The notes: a model not told the origin generated them from the sequence alone. A stretch of DNA of 64,000 nt from Planoprotostelium fungivorum (GCA_003024175.1 MDYQ01000065.1:1-64000); one strand, 5' to 3'. Counted from the stretch's first letter, positions 9,640-21,545 are shown. Made by a program: numbers and translations.

Positions 9640-10489
9640 ATGTCTGTGAAGAATCCTAAGAGCATATCTAAATGTGCAGAATACATCCTGCAGAACGATG
9701 AGGTGAGAGACTTTCACGAAACTCAACGAAATTCACCCTATTTTGGCTCATTGTAGAAGGTCGGTTATGCATTCCAAGACAGATACAAAACTTCCATAGG
9801 CCTAAAGGATCTGAAAGACGAAGATCTGGCCATCTACAACGAGGTCATGAAGTCGGGAACACACGTGGCACACGTCATCCTATTATTGATGAGGATATAT
9901 CAAGTTCGTGGCCACTGGGACGTGTTGACCCACGAGTTCTCTACCGATGGAGCATTCGTACTGCAGGGTCATGATAAAGTCAAGTTCTACGGTGAGCACG
10001 ATGACCCGGACGCGATCGCATCTTCATCTCGGTGATCTCGACATGCGTCGGCTGATGACGGGTCAGGGATGAGTCCTCAAGAATTCAGAGGCTGCACATT
10101 GATGAGCAATGAAAAAGAAGAGGATCGACAAGATAGGTGGGCGGTCGCGGATGTGTCAGAACTATCAGACTGACATGAATAGGTACGTGTGGTCACAAGC
10201 CATTGTGTACTGTTTGAAAAACTCGAAACAAGCAGAAACGTCGGACGAAGATTCTGAAGAAGAGTATTCAGATTTCTCAGCGGGGGAGCTAGTAGAAGAA
10301 CAGAGAGAGGCACAAATGTTTGAACCTATTCTGGATATTGAAGTCATCCACATGGCCTTTTGCGAGGAATTTAGATCGCTAGACATCGAGGAGCTGAGAG
10401 AAAAGTTGAAGGAGAGGGGGCTCGATGTGGACGGATCGAAATCTGAACTCGCCGACAGACTGGTCCATGCGGTGATGGATGATGAATGA
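9640..10489 (+). CDS. SAP-domain protein
   Basis: The C-terminus is a SAP module: FRSLDIEELREKLKERGL followed by GSKSELADRLVHAV, matching the two-helix DNA-binding motif of chromatin and RNA-processing factors. It is preceded by an acidic linker (SDEDSEEEYSDFS). The N-terminal half, starting MSVKNPKSISKCAEYILQ, has no recognised domain; KSGTHVAHVILLLMRIYQ suggests a buried helix. Introns lie after QNDE, after KVKFY and after KEEDRQD; the second is about 90 nt. Spliced length is about 225 residues. The SAP domain suggests a nuclear role. Whether the small open frame upstream belongs to the same transcript is open. Confidence 0.75.
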
Positions 10490-10561
10490 TGAGATGGACT
10501 CTTCAAATACATACTCATCAGCAAATGATTGACATCATTTGCGAGATCTGATGATGACTTT

Positions 10562-10881
10562 TCATTTTGAATGGATGTATTCAATCATCCAGCTCTTGAT
10601 GACAACTGCGAGACTCTCTGCAAACTTTCTACGATTGTCTTCACTGTCTCTCACACCCAGGTAAGACAATTCAATTTGTATCGAACTCATGCGACTTTGT
10701 TGCTGTCCGTGTCACTCTCCCTTCTATAAAAAGAAGTGGTCCTCACTTGTTTATTTATCGTAGAGGACGATATGACTTCACTGTAGACTTGATTACATAC
10801 AATCAGAGAGATTGAAAGTCGAGTGTATGTTTCGTCGATGATTCGGCTTCTGAGATCACCAGATCCATGGAACGTATACAC
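10562..10881 (-). CDS. Small two-exon protein, function unknown (5' end uncertain)
   Basis: The last exon reads MSSIQIELSYLGVRDSEDN and ends SWMIEYIHSK. It joins in phase across a 44-nt GTGAGG...ACAG intron to an upstream exon reading HGSGDLRSRIIDETYTRL and VCNQVYSEVISSSTINKQ. Together they give about 90 residues with a helical C-terminus. The true start codon is not visible; the upstream exon overlaps a 76-bp repeat that also occurs at 49.4 kb. No family is recognised. Confidence 0.4.
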
Positions 10882-10919
10882 GACGTGTGATAAAGCGATG
10901 AACGAACCAGTTCTGATTT
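10844..10919 (-). repeat. Dispersed repeat of unknown nature, copy A
   Basis: Read on the minus strand, this starts AAATCAGAACTGGTTCG and ends GATCTCAGAAGCCG. It aligns along its whole length to the plus-strand sequence at 49445-49522, with four small indels and about 85-90 percent identity. The last part, from CGTTCCATGG to GAAGCCG, is identical apart from one base insertion. The indels shift reading frame, so conservation is unlikely to be for a protein. A non-coding RNA or a fragment of a mobile element are both possible. Confidence 0.6.
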
Positions 10920-11174
10920 ATTTTCAAAGATGGCTTCTGTGATTCTTCTCTCCCTCGATTGTTAGTCGGCGAAGGCCATGATCATCGCCGGATTCTACAC
11001 ACAATCATGATCATCCCTTGTCTGTTTGAGGTGAAGTGATTAGAGCCATCATGTTCAACATCAGAAGAGGTCGAGGTATAGAGTGACAAGACGAACAAGG
11101 CGAGAGAGCCTCGAGATGAATCATAAGATTAACGATGTTTATTCCGTCGTCGGGCTCGTCTCTGCAGACGCTCC

Positions 11175-12646
11175 TCAGTTCTTCAGATCAAGAGATGTGA
11201 TCCACTTGGTGTCCGATCGCAGGCACGACTTCATGGACCAAGAGTTACCGTACGATCCATCGGTCCAGGACCAGAACGTCCATCCCCTGGCAATCTGACC
11301 TCATCAGCCCTCTACACGTCATCTCTCATCTCACCTTGAAGACATCCAACTGAGCGCGGATGATGGCTTGCGGGTTGTTGAAACCGTTGCAACCGGACCA
11401 CTCTCCGATGAGAAGAGGCTTGGGGTTGACTTTGTTGTAGTAGGTCAGCGTGGATGCAACGGTGCCGTTGATGTAAGAGAGGACGGAGTTCTGGTCGGCA
11501 GAGTTGTAGTTACCACCGAAGCAGAAGTAGACGTGGAGGTCCATCCTGATGACGATGAGCGGACGATGTGGACAGCTGAAGATGATGGAGAGGTGATGGT
11601 GATCACCAGACGTTCGTGTAACCTCCACTGGGGTTCATGAAGCCAGTCCACATGCTCTCTGTTCCAGTTTGGAAGGGCGCGATGAAAGGGTTGAGGACGA
11701 TGACCGAATCGGAAGACTGCAGACGTTCAGCCCGAAACTTTCACCCTCTCCCCACCTTCTTTCTGATCCTGGCGTAAGCGTCTTGGTAGTACTGTCCCAT
11801 GATGGTGGGATCGACTCCAGGGTTGTGTGGCTCGTTGAGGAGGTAGAAACCAAAGAGGGCCGGGCTGTTCGCGTAGCGAATGGCGTAGTTCTCGATGGAG
11901 TCTAAGGTCTGTCCTACGGTGTCCTTGGTGCCCCAGCCGATCTGGTTGTAGACCTCCGGGGAGCTGTGGTCTTGTCCGTTCTGACTGCCGGGTGCGGCGT
12001 GGATGCCGATCAAGATGGCGATGTTGTACCTGTCGCGTTCGATCAGATGGGACGTTGCGAGCGGATCCCACTTGGTTGCCCATTGGAATACGAGGTCGAT
12101 GTATTGAAGGGAGCCGGTGGTGTAGTTTCTCTGGGAGACGGTCCAATTGAGCTTGGCGTTGGCTACTCCACCCAGTGGATCGTAGATGTTCCACCAGCCG
12201 ACGGGTAATCTGCTTCACATCAGTATGGATGTCTTTCGCATTGAGATGGATGGACCTGAGCAAGTTGATACCGGCAGCACTCATAGCGGAGAAGTCGGAT
12301 TCAGTGAACCAAGTCGACCAGTGAGTCTTGAGCACCTGGAGGTAATGCGTCAGGATGATGGTGCGGGTGTTTCATCTTACAGAGCTGGCCTTCGATCCCA
12401 GACATCTCTCCAATTGCCACTGTCCATAGACGCTAGACGTAGAACATCCGTTGGACGACCACAGGCGATTCTGCATCCAGCTCTCGGCACAGAACCATCC
12501 TCCAAGATTGACTCCACGAGGGGCAACCTTACCTATCTAGCGTCAGCCATCACAAAGTATTCGTATTTACCTTGCTTGAGATCGCTGACGAGAGTCGCCG
12601 AGACGATCGACACGAAGAGGATCAGCAAGAGGCTGCTGTTCTTCAT
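11175..12646 (-). CDS. Secreted glycoside hydrolase family 5 (exo-1,3-beta-glucanase type)
   Basis: The enzyme should cleave beta-glucans outside the cell or in phagosomes. A cleavable signal peptide is clear (MKNSSLLLILFVSIVSATLV). Family motifs follow in order: PRGVNLGGWF at the start of the barrel, LPVGWWNIYDP, ILIGIHAAPGSQNGQDHS, the acid/base Glu in LLNEPHNPGVD, HVYFCFGG, and the nucleophile Glu in LLIGEWSGCNG, then RGWTFWSWTDGS near the end. Both catalytic glutamates are present. Introns of about 35-75 nt separate at least seven exons; joining LATK to YNIAIL across one of them restores the normal family sequence. Spliced length is about 400 residues, normal for the group. Confidence 0.92.
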
Positions 12647-12923
12647 GTTTGGCGAATTAAATGACGACTGTGCGGCCTTTCCTTTTCGCCTTCTGACAAG
12701 TGCGGCGCGGTAAGTCAGGTGTCATGTAGAATAATCCTGCCACCTGAGGTGCACCCCGAAATCTGTCTAAGAACTTGGGCCATTATAATACGAAGCGTTC
12801 CTATGTTGACTCTGGTATTCATCACGACCTCCAATACGCGATTATACAGCTCTTCTTCTTTCCCTATACAACTCTCACACAAGGAAAGACCATGACCAAT
12901 TCTTTATTCTGAGCAGAATGAGC

Positions 12924-14790
12924 TCAAGCGGACCACAATTTGACCGTCTTGTCGAACGAGCAAGTGGCCAAGAGGTTTTCGGTTCCATGGTGCGTCAGAT
13001 CTCTCTGCATCACGCATCAACATCATCTCGCACATCATCCGAACACTCACCACGATGGAAGTGTGTCCCTTCATCCGGCTCACAGCTGTCTGATTGGAGA
13101 CCTCCCAGCAGTGGACATCGTGATCCTGTGACGTCTGTTCTATTGTCATCATGATGATGAGGTGATGAAATTGGATCGTTAGGATGTCGTAAGCTCACCG
13201 TGTAAACGTAACGTCCCGAATGATGCCAGGCACATCTAGGATTACTGTAGAGATCGTTATTCGCTCCCCAGAAGTTTCTGACCTATTTACTTTCAGTTTA
13301 CAACGCAACACGTCAGCATCTCATCACCGGCACGGACTCTCCCTCTCGATAGAGGATGCTTCTGCTCCTGTCTGTGGCCACCAGGAGATACTGCGGGTCC
13401 GTCGGGCTGAACATCATGTGAACAGCGCTGAACGACACATGATCATCTCCCGCCGCGTTCATGTTGAACTTTGTCTTCACGTTTCCGTTATTGAGGTCGA
13501 ATATCTGGCGGGGTCAATCTACAACGGTGTAGATGGTGTCACCTGGAGGTAGTTCGAATCCCGAATTCCGACGTACATTCTGGCGCCGTCTGGGGTGAAG
13601 GCGATGGTCTCTACGTTCAAGTTGAAAGGAATCTTTTCGATCAACTCGAATGGCTCTTGGCTTGTCAGACTCTGCCTCAACATCAGTCGATGATCTGATC
13701 AGCATCATGTCATGATGATCATGCGATGTTGGACGTCGTCAATCGTGCGGCTGACGTGGACGTACGCAAAGAGAGGTCATGATGAAACGATCATGAGACG
13801 ATCATTCTCCTCACTTGATCTTTCAATCGGTAGAGGTTGACCGTGTGATCGTGCGATCCAGTGGCAAACAACAAGCCGGAGGGGTGCCACTTTGTTACCA
13901 CGACATATTTCTTGTGATCTCTAAAGTACTGCACGACAGACTGATGCACATGAGATTAGACGATGACGCTCGATCACCTTGTTTCTCGTGTCTACAACGC
14001 AATGTGAGCCATCCATCGTTCCAGTCAGGAGCAAATGACTTTTCGCGGTCAGTTGAAGATTTGAAATTTGAAAATCACCCGAGAGAGGGAACTGGGTTGT
14101 AATCGATCGAGATGACGGCGGCATTATGGACTCCGGAGAATTCGTGCACGACCTGAAGACAATGGTGAGATGTGATGTCAAGTGTGACTATATCTTTACC
14201 TCTCCCGTGCTGTAATCAGACAGCCTGAAGGTCTTGTCGGTAGAGCCACTGGCCAACATGGTGGAACCTGATGGATGGTATCAGCCATCGAAAGTCTTCG
14301 AATGAGGCATGAGAGAAGAATTACCGATCTCTTTGGAGAAACTGACAGAGAGGATGTTGGACGTGTGAGGTGACCATTCGCGAACCTTTTCTTTTGCAAA
14401 AGTCTTATCTCCTCTCTCCAACTGATAGAAATTCAAAATGTGTTCGATCATGTCGATGTTATGACGTCACGTGACGATGGACTCACCAACGCTTCATCTA
14501 CATCCTCTTTGGTGCTCTCTGTTGCTTCCAATTGTTTGGACAAGATCTTCTGTCTGTGATCGAAAATCATCGTCTCTAAGATGCCACCCAATGCAGAGCT
14601 GCTGGGTCGGTATTTCTGACCACTGACATGTGGTGAGACTTCTTCCTGGTGTCTTCAGGTTGCCTCACCTCTCACTCTGAAGGGTAGCTAGTGTATCGAC
14701 GAGACCATTGTCCGACAGATACTGTTGAATGATGTAGAGTGGCTCGTATTGAGCTTCTTCGTCGTCGTCGCTGCTGTATACTGTGTTCAT
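12924..14790 (-). CDS. LisH-like / WD40-repeat protein
   Basis: The N-terminus reads MNTVYSSDDDEEAQYEPL then YIIQQYLSDNGLVDTLATL, a good match to a LisH dimerisation motif. A helical linker follows (KILSKQLEATESTKEDVDEA). WD40 repeats make up the rest: SGSTDKTFRLSDYSTGE, VETIAFTPDGARMYVGI, MFSPTDPQYLLVATDRS, DHDVHCWEV and the final LATCSFDKTVKLWSA. About ten introns interrupt it, several ending GTTGTAG. The architecture is that of scaffold subunits of E3 ligases, dynein or chromatin complexes; I cannot name the ortholog. It sits tail-to-head behind the CWC15 gene. Confidence 0.82.
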
Positions 14791-14990
14791 CGCGATGATG
14801 ATTTTGTGATCGTCCCACACCCCACGCCCCGTTGTATTCCATTAGGCCGAATTTATCATTTTGGTGCATGAACCTCACAAGTGCACTCCATCTATGTTTC
14901 TTCTGTTCATACCCAACAAAAAGGATCAACGCCTGGTGAACAGATCGAATGGTGTCGATGTGATGATGCAACAGTCAACTCCTTTACGAT

Positions 14991-15918
14991 TTATTGGATG
15001 TATTTGTACAAGAATTTCTTGTGGAAGTCATTACGAATCGTGTCATTGATGAACCTCTTGGCCACCTGTTGCAACATCAGCTCCATGCCACAGCGGCTCG
15101 TCTTCCATCACCTTCACTTCCGTTCTCGTTTGATTCTTAAAAACACTGTCGTCGTACCATCTCTTCTTGATGCTGAAGTCTGCCGGCTGCGATGGATGTG
15201 AGATGAGGAAAGATGATGAACGTACCTCTGTCGAGCGAGTGTTGATGAGTGGATTGCCTTGCATAATTTGTTCCTCTCTTTCAGCAGTCTTCTCTGCAAT
15301 GTTCTCCATCTCTCTTCTGGCTGCTTCCTGAGATGACGATCAATCGATCACGTGATTTAATCCATATATATAGAGATGACTCACTTCGGCTCTTTCTCTC
15401 TTAATCTTTTCGAGCTCGCGCAGGAGTTGCTGATCCTCATCCTCTTCATCCTCCGATTTGTCGGACTCGGAATCAGAATCACTGCTGGACCCAGAATCAC
15501 TATCATCGGCGTCTATATTCTTTTCTACGGGAGCGGCTGTTCACGTCAGATTTCCAATCAATCCATTGGGTCTGGAGACAATAAAAATCAATCACCATTC
15601 TCCTCGCCTGCCTCCAATAGTTTAGGCTCTGGTTGCTCGTCCTCACTATCTGAAGATTCTTCCTTCTGTGGTTTTCCCTTTCTCTCTTTATCCTCTAATT
15701 CTTGTCGAAGATCCTTCTTCTGTACCTCCGCCTTCGTACCTGTTTATCTTCAACTCTGATAACGATATCATCTCTCTTTCACCTTGTCCGGGCTGTCTAA
15801 ACTTGAGTTTTGTGTGGCTGTTGAGATTACGCGCGGCGATCTGTTGAGACTGCTGACCTCCAGTCTTTAAGGGTCTGGCGATAGCTGGTGTGAACGTGGC
15901 TCTTCCTGCTGTACTCAT
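14991..15918 (-). CDS. CWC15: Pre-mRNA-splicing factor CWC15 (Cwf15/AD-002)
   Basis: CWC15 is a small, largely disordered core subunit of the activated spliceosome (Prp19/NTC-related). The start MSTAGRATFTPAIARPL and ARNLNSHTKLKFRQPGQ match the conserved N-terminus. The middle is an acidic Ser/Asp/Glu tract and a helix (QQLLRELEKIKRERAE). The C-terminus is diagnostic: EQIMQGNPLINTRSTE, ADFSIKKRWYDDSVFKNQ, then KRFINDTIRNDFHKKFLYKY. At least five exons are needed. The stop overlaps a polyadenylation-like AATAAA. It is divergent from the coiled-coil gene on its right, with 82 bp between start codons. Confidence 0.93.
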
Positions 15919-16000
15919 GTTTACCCAATCCGATGGTGCTGATCTGTGAGTGATGGTACTACAACTCGACACGACGCACCTCTAAATTATTAATAGCAGC

Positions 16001-18191
16001 ATGACAACGGTTGACGTCCTCAGGAGCTCTTCGAAGACGAGAAGAGAGAGCTTTTCGGTAGCTCGTCACACTTCTGCAGCATATCTCCAAACAGCTACAT
16101 CTCAGGTGTGATGATGGACGGTGTAGTGGTGATGTGCGCTGAAGACAGAAGGGCGTAGACGAATATGATGCTGCTCTTGATCGTGCTAGTGAGCTGGAAG
16201 CTCAAATGGCAGAATTAGAGCTGGACCATCTCAGGCTGCAGAGCCAATTAGGCGATCTGCAGGCTAAATATAAGAGTGACGTGGAGAGTTGGGCTGCGAA
16301 AGAGATAGCCTACGAAGAGCAGAGAGAGTTGAGTGTGAAGAAGAATCACGGACTCACCAAACTAGAAGACTCTATCACTGAACTGTGAGCACAAGCTCGT
16401 AGTGATCACTCACATCTGATGTCATTTGTCAGCTATCTAGACACGAAAGAGAGACCAGGTGATGGTGTATATACAAAAGAAGGATACGATAGAGAGAAAG
16501 AGATCTTGAGGAGCCAATGGAATGCCATGTCCATCTTGAACATGCTGCGCACCGAGATCAATGTCTTCATCGCAATGCGGTCAGAGTTTCAGCGTAAGTC
16601 GCACCCATCTGCAAGGAATAGAGATCCGTTACAAATACAAAACGAACAGTTCAGAAAGGCATTGAGCGAAGCGGTGAGTAATCATAGACATGATGCACGA
16701 CTAACCATAACGTCCGTAGAAGAAGATACAAGAGCAATACCTGCTCCAGATCGAAGATTTGAAGAAGGGAAACGAACAGCTGACACAAGCGCTGGAGAAA
16801 GCTGAGAGAGACCACAAGAGAGCTCTGGAGAAGAATAACACAGGTGAATCGTTTCCACAAAGAGGACACTGAACGATACGGATAGACATCCAGAATTTCA
16901 ATCTGGAAGTGAAGAAACTCATGATCTCAAACAATGCGCTGCAGAAGTCGGTGGCAGAGAAGGAGAAACAGCTCGGCGAAGCTTCTATATTCGCTCACCA
17001 GGTGACTGAAATGGTCATCTCATGACAAACTTCATCCAACACGTTGACGCAGGTGGGCGAATTCGACAAGTTGATGAAAGCGACGAAAGCCAAGCACAGA
17101 GAAGATACGGAGGCTCTCCACAAAGAACACAAGGTGGAAACAACAAAGATGCAGCTCGAAATCGACGGCCTCAACGTGGAAGTGTTAGAGAAGAAAAAGT
17201 TGGAGAGCAAATTGAAGTGGGCGAACGACAACTTGAATTCGCCGGGGGTGAGTCACTACACCGTGAGAACTTCTCTGCTGAACGAGAGAAGAAATATTTG
17301 GAATACCAAGGCAAGATTGAGAGACTGAAACAAGATCTCGAACAGTCGATCACGGCCATGGAGAAGGCAGAGGCGGCGGCGAGGAAGTCAAAGATGAAGT
17401 GCGACGAGCTGAAGAAGAAGAACGAGCAGCTGTCTAAAGAACTCAAGATCAACCAGATGGCCAAGCAGAAGATCACAGAAGCCGCTCAGAAGGCACCAAA
17501 GAGTGAACGACATCATCGTGCATCCATATCTGATCGAACGCAGGTCACGACTATCGGATGCTGGTGGAGAACAACCACAGTGTCGTAGAGGTCGTCAAGA
17601 GACAGTTGAAAGAGAAGGAGAAGGAGCTGCAAGCCCTTCACAACCGCGTGTCACGCATGATGATGGCATGGAACAGAGGTCAATTGGTCCAGAAGACAAA
17701 CGACTTGGAGAGATCCAACATGCTCATTCAACTGGAGAACTTAAGAACGGAGGTCTCTCGCATGTCTTCCCCGGTAGCCACCATCACTTCTTCAGTCACT
17801 CCCATGCACAGTTGGTTGGAGAGTCTCGATGATGACGACGCTTCTGTGAGGTAATGATACCAAGTCGACGTATCATTGCTGAAGAGATCACAGCAGCCTC
17901 TCGGATAAAGATGACGATGAAGAAGAGGAAAGCTTCACAAAGATGCCAACCGTTAACCGACAGAGACCGGAGAGCGGCTCCAACTCGAAGAAGGTCTTTG
18001 TGAGGGGAGCACGTAGACCAACATCGGCCACACCGAGAGGGAGTCGGGTTACCACTGCTAAACTGGCTACCGCCATCGGCTCGAATCTAGCCACCTTCCA
18101 GGTGACCATCATTTCCCCTCATACGATTAAGAGATGAGATCATCGACTCACACGAGAACAGGTCAAGACCCTCTTATCTCCAGACGGTTAA
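16001..18191 (+). CDS. Long coiled-coil protein
   Basis: Exon 1 starts MTTVDVLRSSSKTRRESF, a basic Ser-rich head. The bulk is continuous heptad coiled coil: YDAALDRASELEAQMAELEL, IEDLKKGNEQLTQALEKAE, TEALHKEHKVETTKMQLEID, KIERLKQDLEQSITAMEKAE. The tail is basic and Ser/Thr-rich (KKVFVRGARRPTSATPRGS) and ends VKTLLSPDG. About ten introns of 40-60 nt. No motor or other globular domain is visible, so a filament, centrosomal or tethering protein is likely but unproven. The basic tail resembles microtubule-binding regions. It shares an 82-bp bidirectional promoter with CWC15. The exact splicing around 16.6-17.3 kb is uncertain. Confidence 0.72.
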
Positions 18192-18424
18192 GTGGTCGCA
18201 CGTGTATGTATGTATCGCCTTACCAAGTCACGAGATGTTGCATCCCATCTCATGCTGTCCCCGATGTATCGATTTGCGTGGCACAGAGCACTGAATACGA
18301 ATCGATTTAATACAAGAAGAGAGCCTTTTGATGGTGCTACATCATTTATTTATTTACAGGCAAAAAATTGAAAAGGTGTCAACGTCACGCCCGTGATGAC
18401 GAACGCCCAGTACACATTTCCAAT

Positions 18425-19844
18425 TTAAGCCCAGACCTGTTTTATTCTTCAGACTACAATTCACCACACCACGACTCACTCTCAGCAGACCATCCCAGGA
18501 ACCAGTGCAGAGGGCCATGCCATCGCTGCTGACTCCCAGACAAGACACTCTGTCCATCATGTCAGACATGTTCCATCATCGAACGTCCATCGTGATGAAC
18601 ATCATGTTACCTGTTGTCGTGTCCTTGGAGTGTAAAGACACGCTCTCCCTTGAGAGTGTCCCACACGTTGCAGTGGAAATCGTCGTAACCGGCGAACAAA
18701 TAACGTCCAGAGGATGAGAAGGCGACAGAGGTGATTCCGCATGCGATGTTGTCTTGGGAGTACTTCATCAGCTCTCTGTCGGCACGGATATCAAAGAGAC
18801 GGCAGGAATTGTCGTCGGAGCCGGTAGCGAAAGCGTTACCGTTGGGGAAGAAACTGAAATCACATTAATGACAATGCAACATTAGAAGATGGACACGATG
18901 GAAGGTGAACTCACTTGACCGAGTTGATGTCCGAAGTGTGGCCGGAGAAGGTCTGAACGCACTTGTGGGTGCGAATGTCCCACAGCTTGGCGTTGGTATC
19001 GCAAGCACCGGAAACGAAGATGTTTTTGTCTTGAGGGTTGATGGACAAGCCCATGACGTCTCCATTGTGATCGAGAAACTCGGCCTGCTTGGCCCCGGTT
19101 TCAATGTCCCATAAGATGCAAGTCATGTCGCCGGAAGAGGTGAGGATTTGCTGTTCACTGAGGAATCTGCAGCAGGAGATGTATCCGACGTGATAGTTGA
19201 GCTCCTTCGATACTCGAATGGTGGCGTCTCTCTCACGAGAGCGCAGGCTGTAGACGCTGCACGTGTTGTCCAGTCCTCCGCAGGCCACAAAGTTGCCACC
19301 GGGGGAGTATGCACAAGTCATAACCCAGGAGGATCGGAGGGGAATGGCATGAATCTTGTTGGTCGAGAGGCCGTCCCAGATCAAGAGCTTGCCGTCTTGG
19401 GAGGCGGAGACGAGATGGTAGGACTTTGGCTGCTCCGTCCAATGCATGGCATAGATCTTGGCAAGGTGGCCCTTCAATGTTCTTCGATACTTCAGTTTCT
19501 CACTCTTTGGGAGAGAGGGGAGGTCCCTCGTGTGCTCTTTCACTGTGGGAGGTGTATCAGCGGATGGAAGATTAAAAGATATGGATGAGAGCCCGTTTTA
19601 TACGAGGAGGTTCGAATCAACTCTACGTAGGAGAGGTTTTTATGGAAGATGACGGTGTAAAATTACAATGTATCTAAGTTTGGAAGACGAACGGAATGGT
19701 ATGGAGGTTCTATAAAAGATAGAAGAGACGGATTAGGTACTCACAAGTTGTGTCGTTCGTTGACTCTCTGGCCGACTTCACCTTCTCCTTCAACTCTTCA
19801 ATGCTACGCTTTGCAGCGGCAATGCGCTCTTGCATTTCGCTCAT
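18425..19844 (-). CDS. Heterotrimeric G protein beta subunit
   Basis: A seven-bladed WD40 propeller that pairs with G-gamma to carry receptor signals at the membrane. The start [20 protein letters not shown] gives the N-terminal coiled coil for G-gamma. Conserved blades follow: [95 protein letters not shown]. The C-terminus [11 protein letters not shown] splices across 43 nt to VWA, matching the family ending. The first intron is about 200 nt, the longest seen here, which is common for introns near promoters. Length is about 350 residues, as expected. Confidence 0.95.
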
Positions 19845-20000
19845 CTTATAAGATCTAACGATTCCGCTCTCTTAGAAAAGTTGGAGAGGAGATGATGTGG
19901 CTTCCTCCCTACGAGCTATGGTCGGGTGGTCTATCTGCCGTTGTGTCCGCGTTTCCTAGTTTTTGGGTTGGCGGGGTAGCGGTTTCTATGGCCTTTCGGC

Positions 20001-20793
20001 CTACAAATGGGCCAAAAGGTTGGAAGAAAAATAGCCCTTTTGTCGACAAGCTGGAGGGAGAGAGGAACACACATCATCTATGAAAACGACCGAGAGAGTG
20101 ACAGAGACGAGCGATGAGAGCACGGCGGTGATATAGACTACTTTGTGAAGATGCGCGAGAAGAAGAGCATGGCGATTGCATATGTGGTGACTGTTATATT
20201 TTTCTCGTCCAGATGAAAGACTGTGAGAATTCGAAAGAGGAACCTCCCTCCTCTTCAACCTCTCCGTAGACATCGCCCCTCTACCACAGTGAAGATGTTC
20301 CGAAGATGCATCGTCATCTGCATTCTTCAGAACCGCCCCGCTTACCAAATATATCAAAGCAATTGTCGAGTGTTCTCCTTGCAGAACCCCGCTTCTGTTC
20401 ACCCTCTTGACGAAAAACCAACCACGCTTCCCTCTTTGATAAACTTTGTTTCTTTCGTCTCCTGAAACAGACCTGAAGGGTGATTTATAAGCCACTTACA
20501 GCATATTCCTTCCCAGACTGGTCTGGACAATCCCCTGACGCAGCAACCTCCACTCCCCTTAGACTCCACTCTGGATCCTGTAACACGAGAATTCGAGGTA
20601 CACCAGGCGTATTTTCTGAAGGCTTCGTCGCTGAGTACTTCATTTCAGGCTGCCGCAACAAGCGGCAGGCCATCGAGGTCCCATTAGAGGACGCGGTCTT
20701 CACAGCTGAGCACCGTACAAACTCAACAGAGAGAGGCGATGATTGCGTGCATTGGAACTCTTGAGGGATGAACGAGAGCAAGTCAGAGGACAT
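20001..20793 (-). CDS. Uncharacterised protein with C-terminal membrane segment
   Basis: Exon 1 starts MSSDLLSFIPQEFQCTQSS and runs to GKEYA before a GTAAGT donor. A 27-nt intron leads to a basic exon (KKQSLSKREAWLVFRQEGEQ, ending DNCFDIF). A 28-nt intron leads to a last exon with a Ser/Arg-rich stretch and a hydrophobic helix (VVYITAVLSSLVSVTLSVVF), ending NLLAHL. All junctions are in phase. The intron sizes are unusually small even for this genome, which lowers confidence. It would be a single-pass, tail-anchored-like protein. No family is recognised. Confidence 0.4.
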
Positions 20794-21068
20794 GATGGAG
20801 AATTTTAGAGGCCGGTATACTATGGTACCAGAGCGTCGATCAATCCCCTCCATCGCGAGACTTTCAACAACAAAAATGTAATTTTATAAAATATCAGATC
20901 ATGGGGAGAGCTTCGTGGTGCAACGTGCGGGAACGTGAAGAAGAAGCATCGCTATCACAGGCGATGACGATGGAAGTGGTGCATGATCCGGTTTGCGTGT
21001 GACACATGCGTGTCTATGCGGTTCTGAGTTCCTATTTTCCTCGAAAAACAAAGACGACAGGGGATCGC

Positions 21069-21545
21069 ATGCAGATGAAACAGCAGACAAAGCGTAAGAA
21101 CCGAAACAACGCCCTCTTCAAAGACGTGGCCAACGATGGTTCAACTGCCAGGGATCTGCTCGCCAATGAGAGAACCTTCTTGGCATGGATCAGAACGACA
21201 ATCTCTCTCTTTGCATTGGGTGTCGCTCTCGCTCGCATCGTCCCTCTATTGGGAGGAGACAAAGGACAGCCGAGGACGCTGGCACAAGTGACCGGTCTAA
21301 TCATGGTCATCACGGGCATATTCACCGCCGTCTATGGCTTTTGGAGATACAAACTGATCGAGGGAAGGATCATGAGAGGGCAGTTCTCGATCGAGAAGTT
21401 GGGAGGGATCATGTTGGCCGTCTTGGTTTTTGTCGCTGGGGGGCTCATCGTGGCGATCGTAGTCGTAGCTTTCATCACGGGGGACCAGACTGGGCCGATT
21501 GGTGGAGGACAGCTCCAGAGAATCTTCGTCCAAAATGAAGAATGA
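21069..21545 (+). CDS. DUF202 family membrane protein (YidH/VTC1-like fold)
   Basis: Single exon. The hallmark DUF202 sequence TARDLLANERTFLAWIRTT leads straight into transmembrane helix 1 (SLFALGVALARIVPLL). Helix 2 (VTGLIMVITGIFTAVYGFW) and helix 3 (GIMLAVLVFVAGGLIVAIVV) follow, with a short polar tail. The family includes bacterial YidH-type proteins and the membrane part of the VTC polyphosphate polymerase; this protein has only the membrane domain. The frame stays open to an upstream Met at 21006; I prefer the Met before the basic KQQTKRKNRNN stretch because it gives the usual cytosolic N-tail. Role is unknown; an accessory subunit in polyphosphate or ion handling is possible. Confidence 0.85.
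   Translation: MQMKQQTKRKNRNNALFKDVANDGSTARDLLANERTFLAWIRTTISLFALGVALARIVPLLGGDKGQPRTLAQVTGLIMVITGIFTAVYGFWRYKLIEGRIMRGQFSIEKLGGIMLAVLVFVAGGLIVAIVVVAFITGDQTGPIGGGQLQRIFVQNEE

Noticed and set aside
10655-10670. Minus-strand CTTACCTGG resembling the 5' end of U1 snRNA
   Set aside because: The rest of U1 does not follow, and the bases are explained by the small two-exon coding frame.
13540-13570. GTTCGAATCCC resembling a tRNA B box; a similar one near 19611
   Set aside because: No cloverleaf forms around either. The first lies in a WD40 exon and the second in a G-beta intron.
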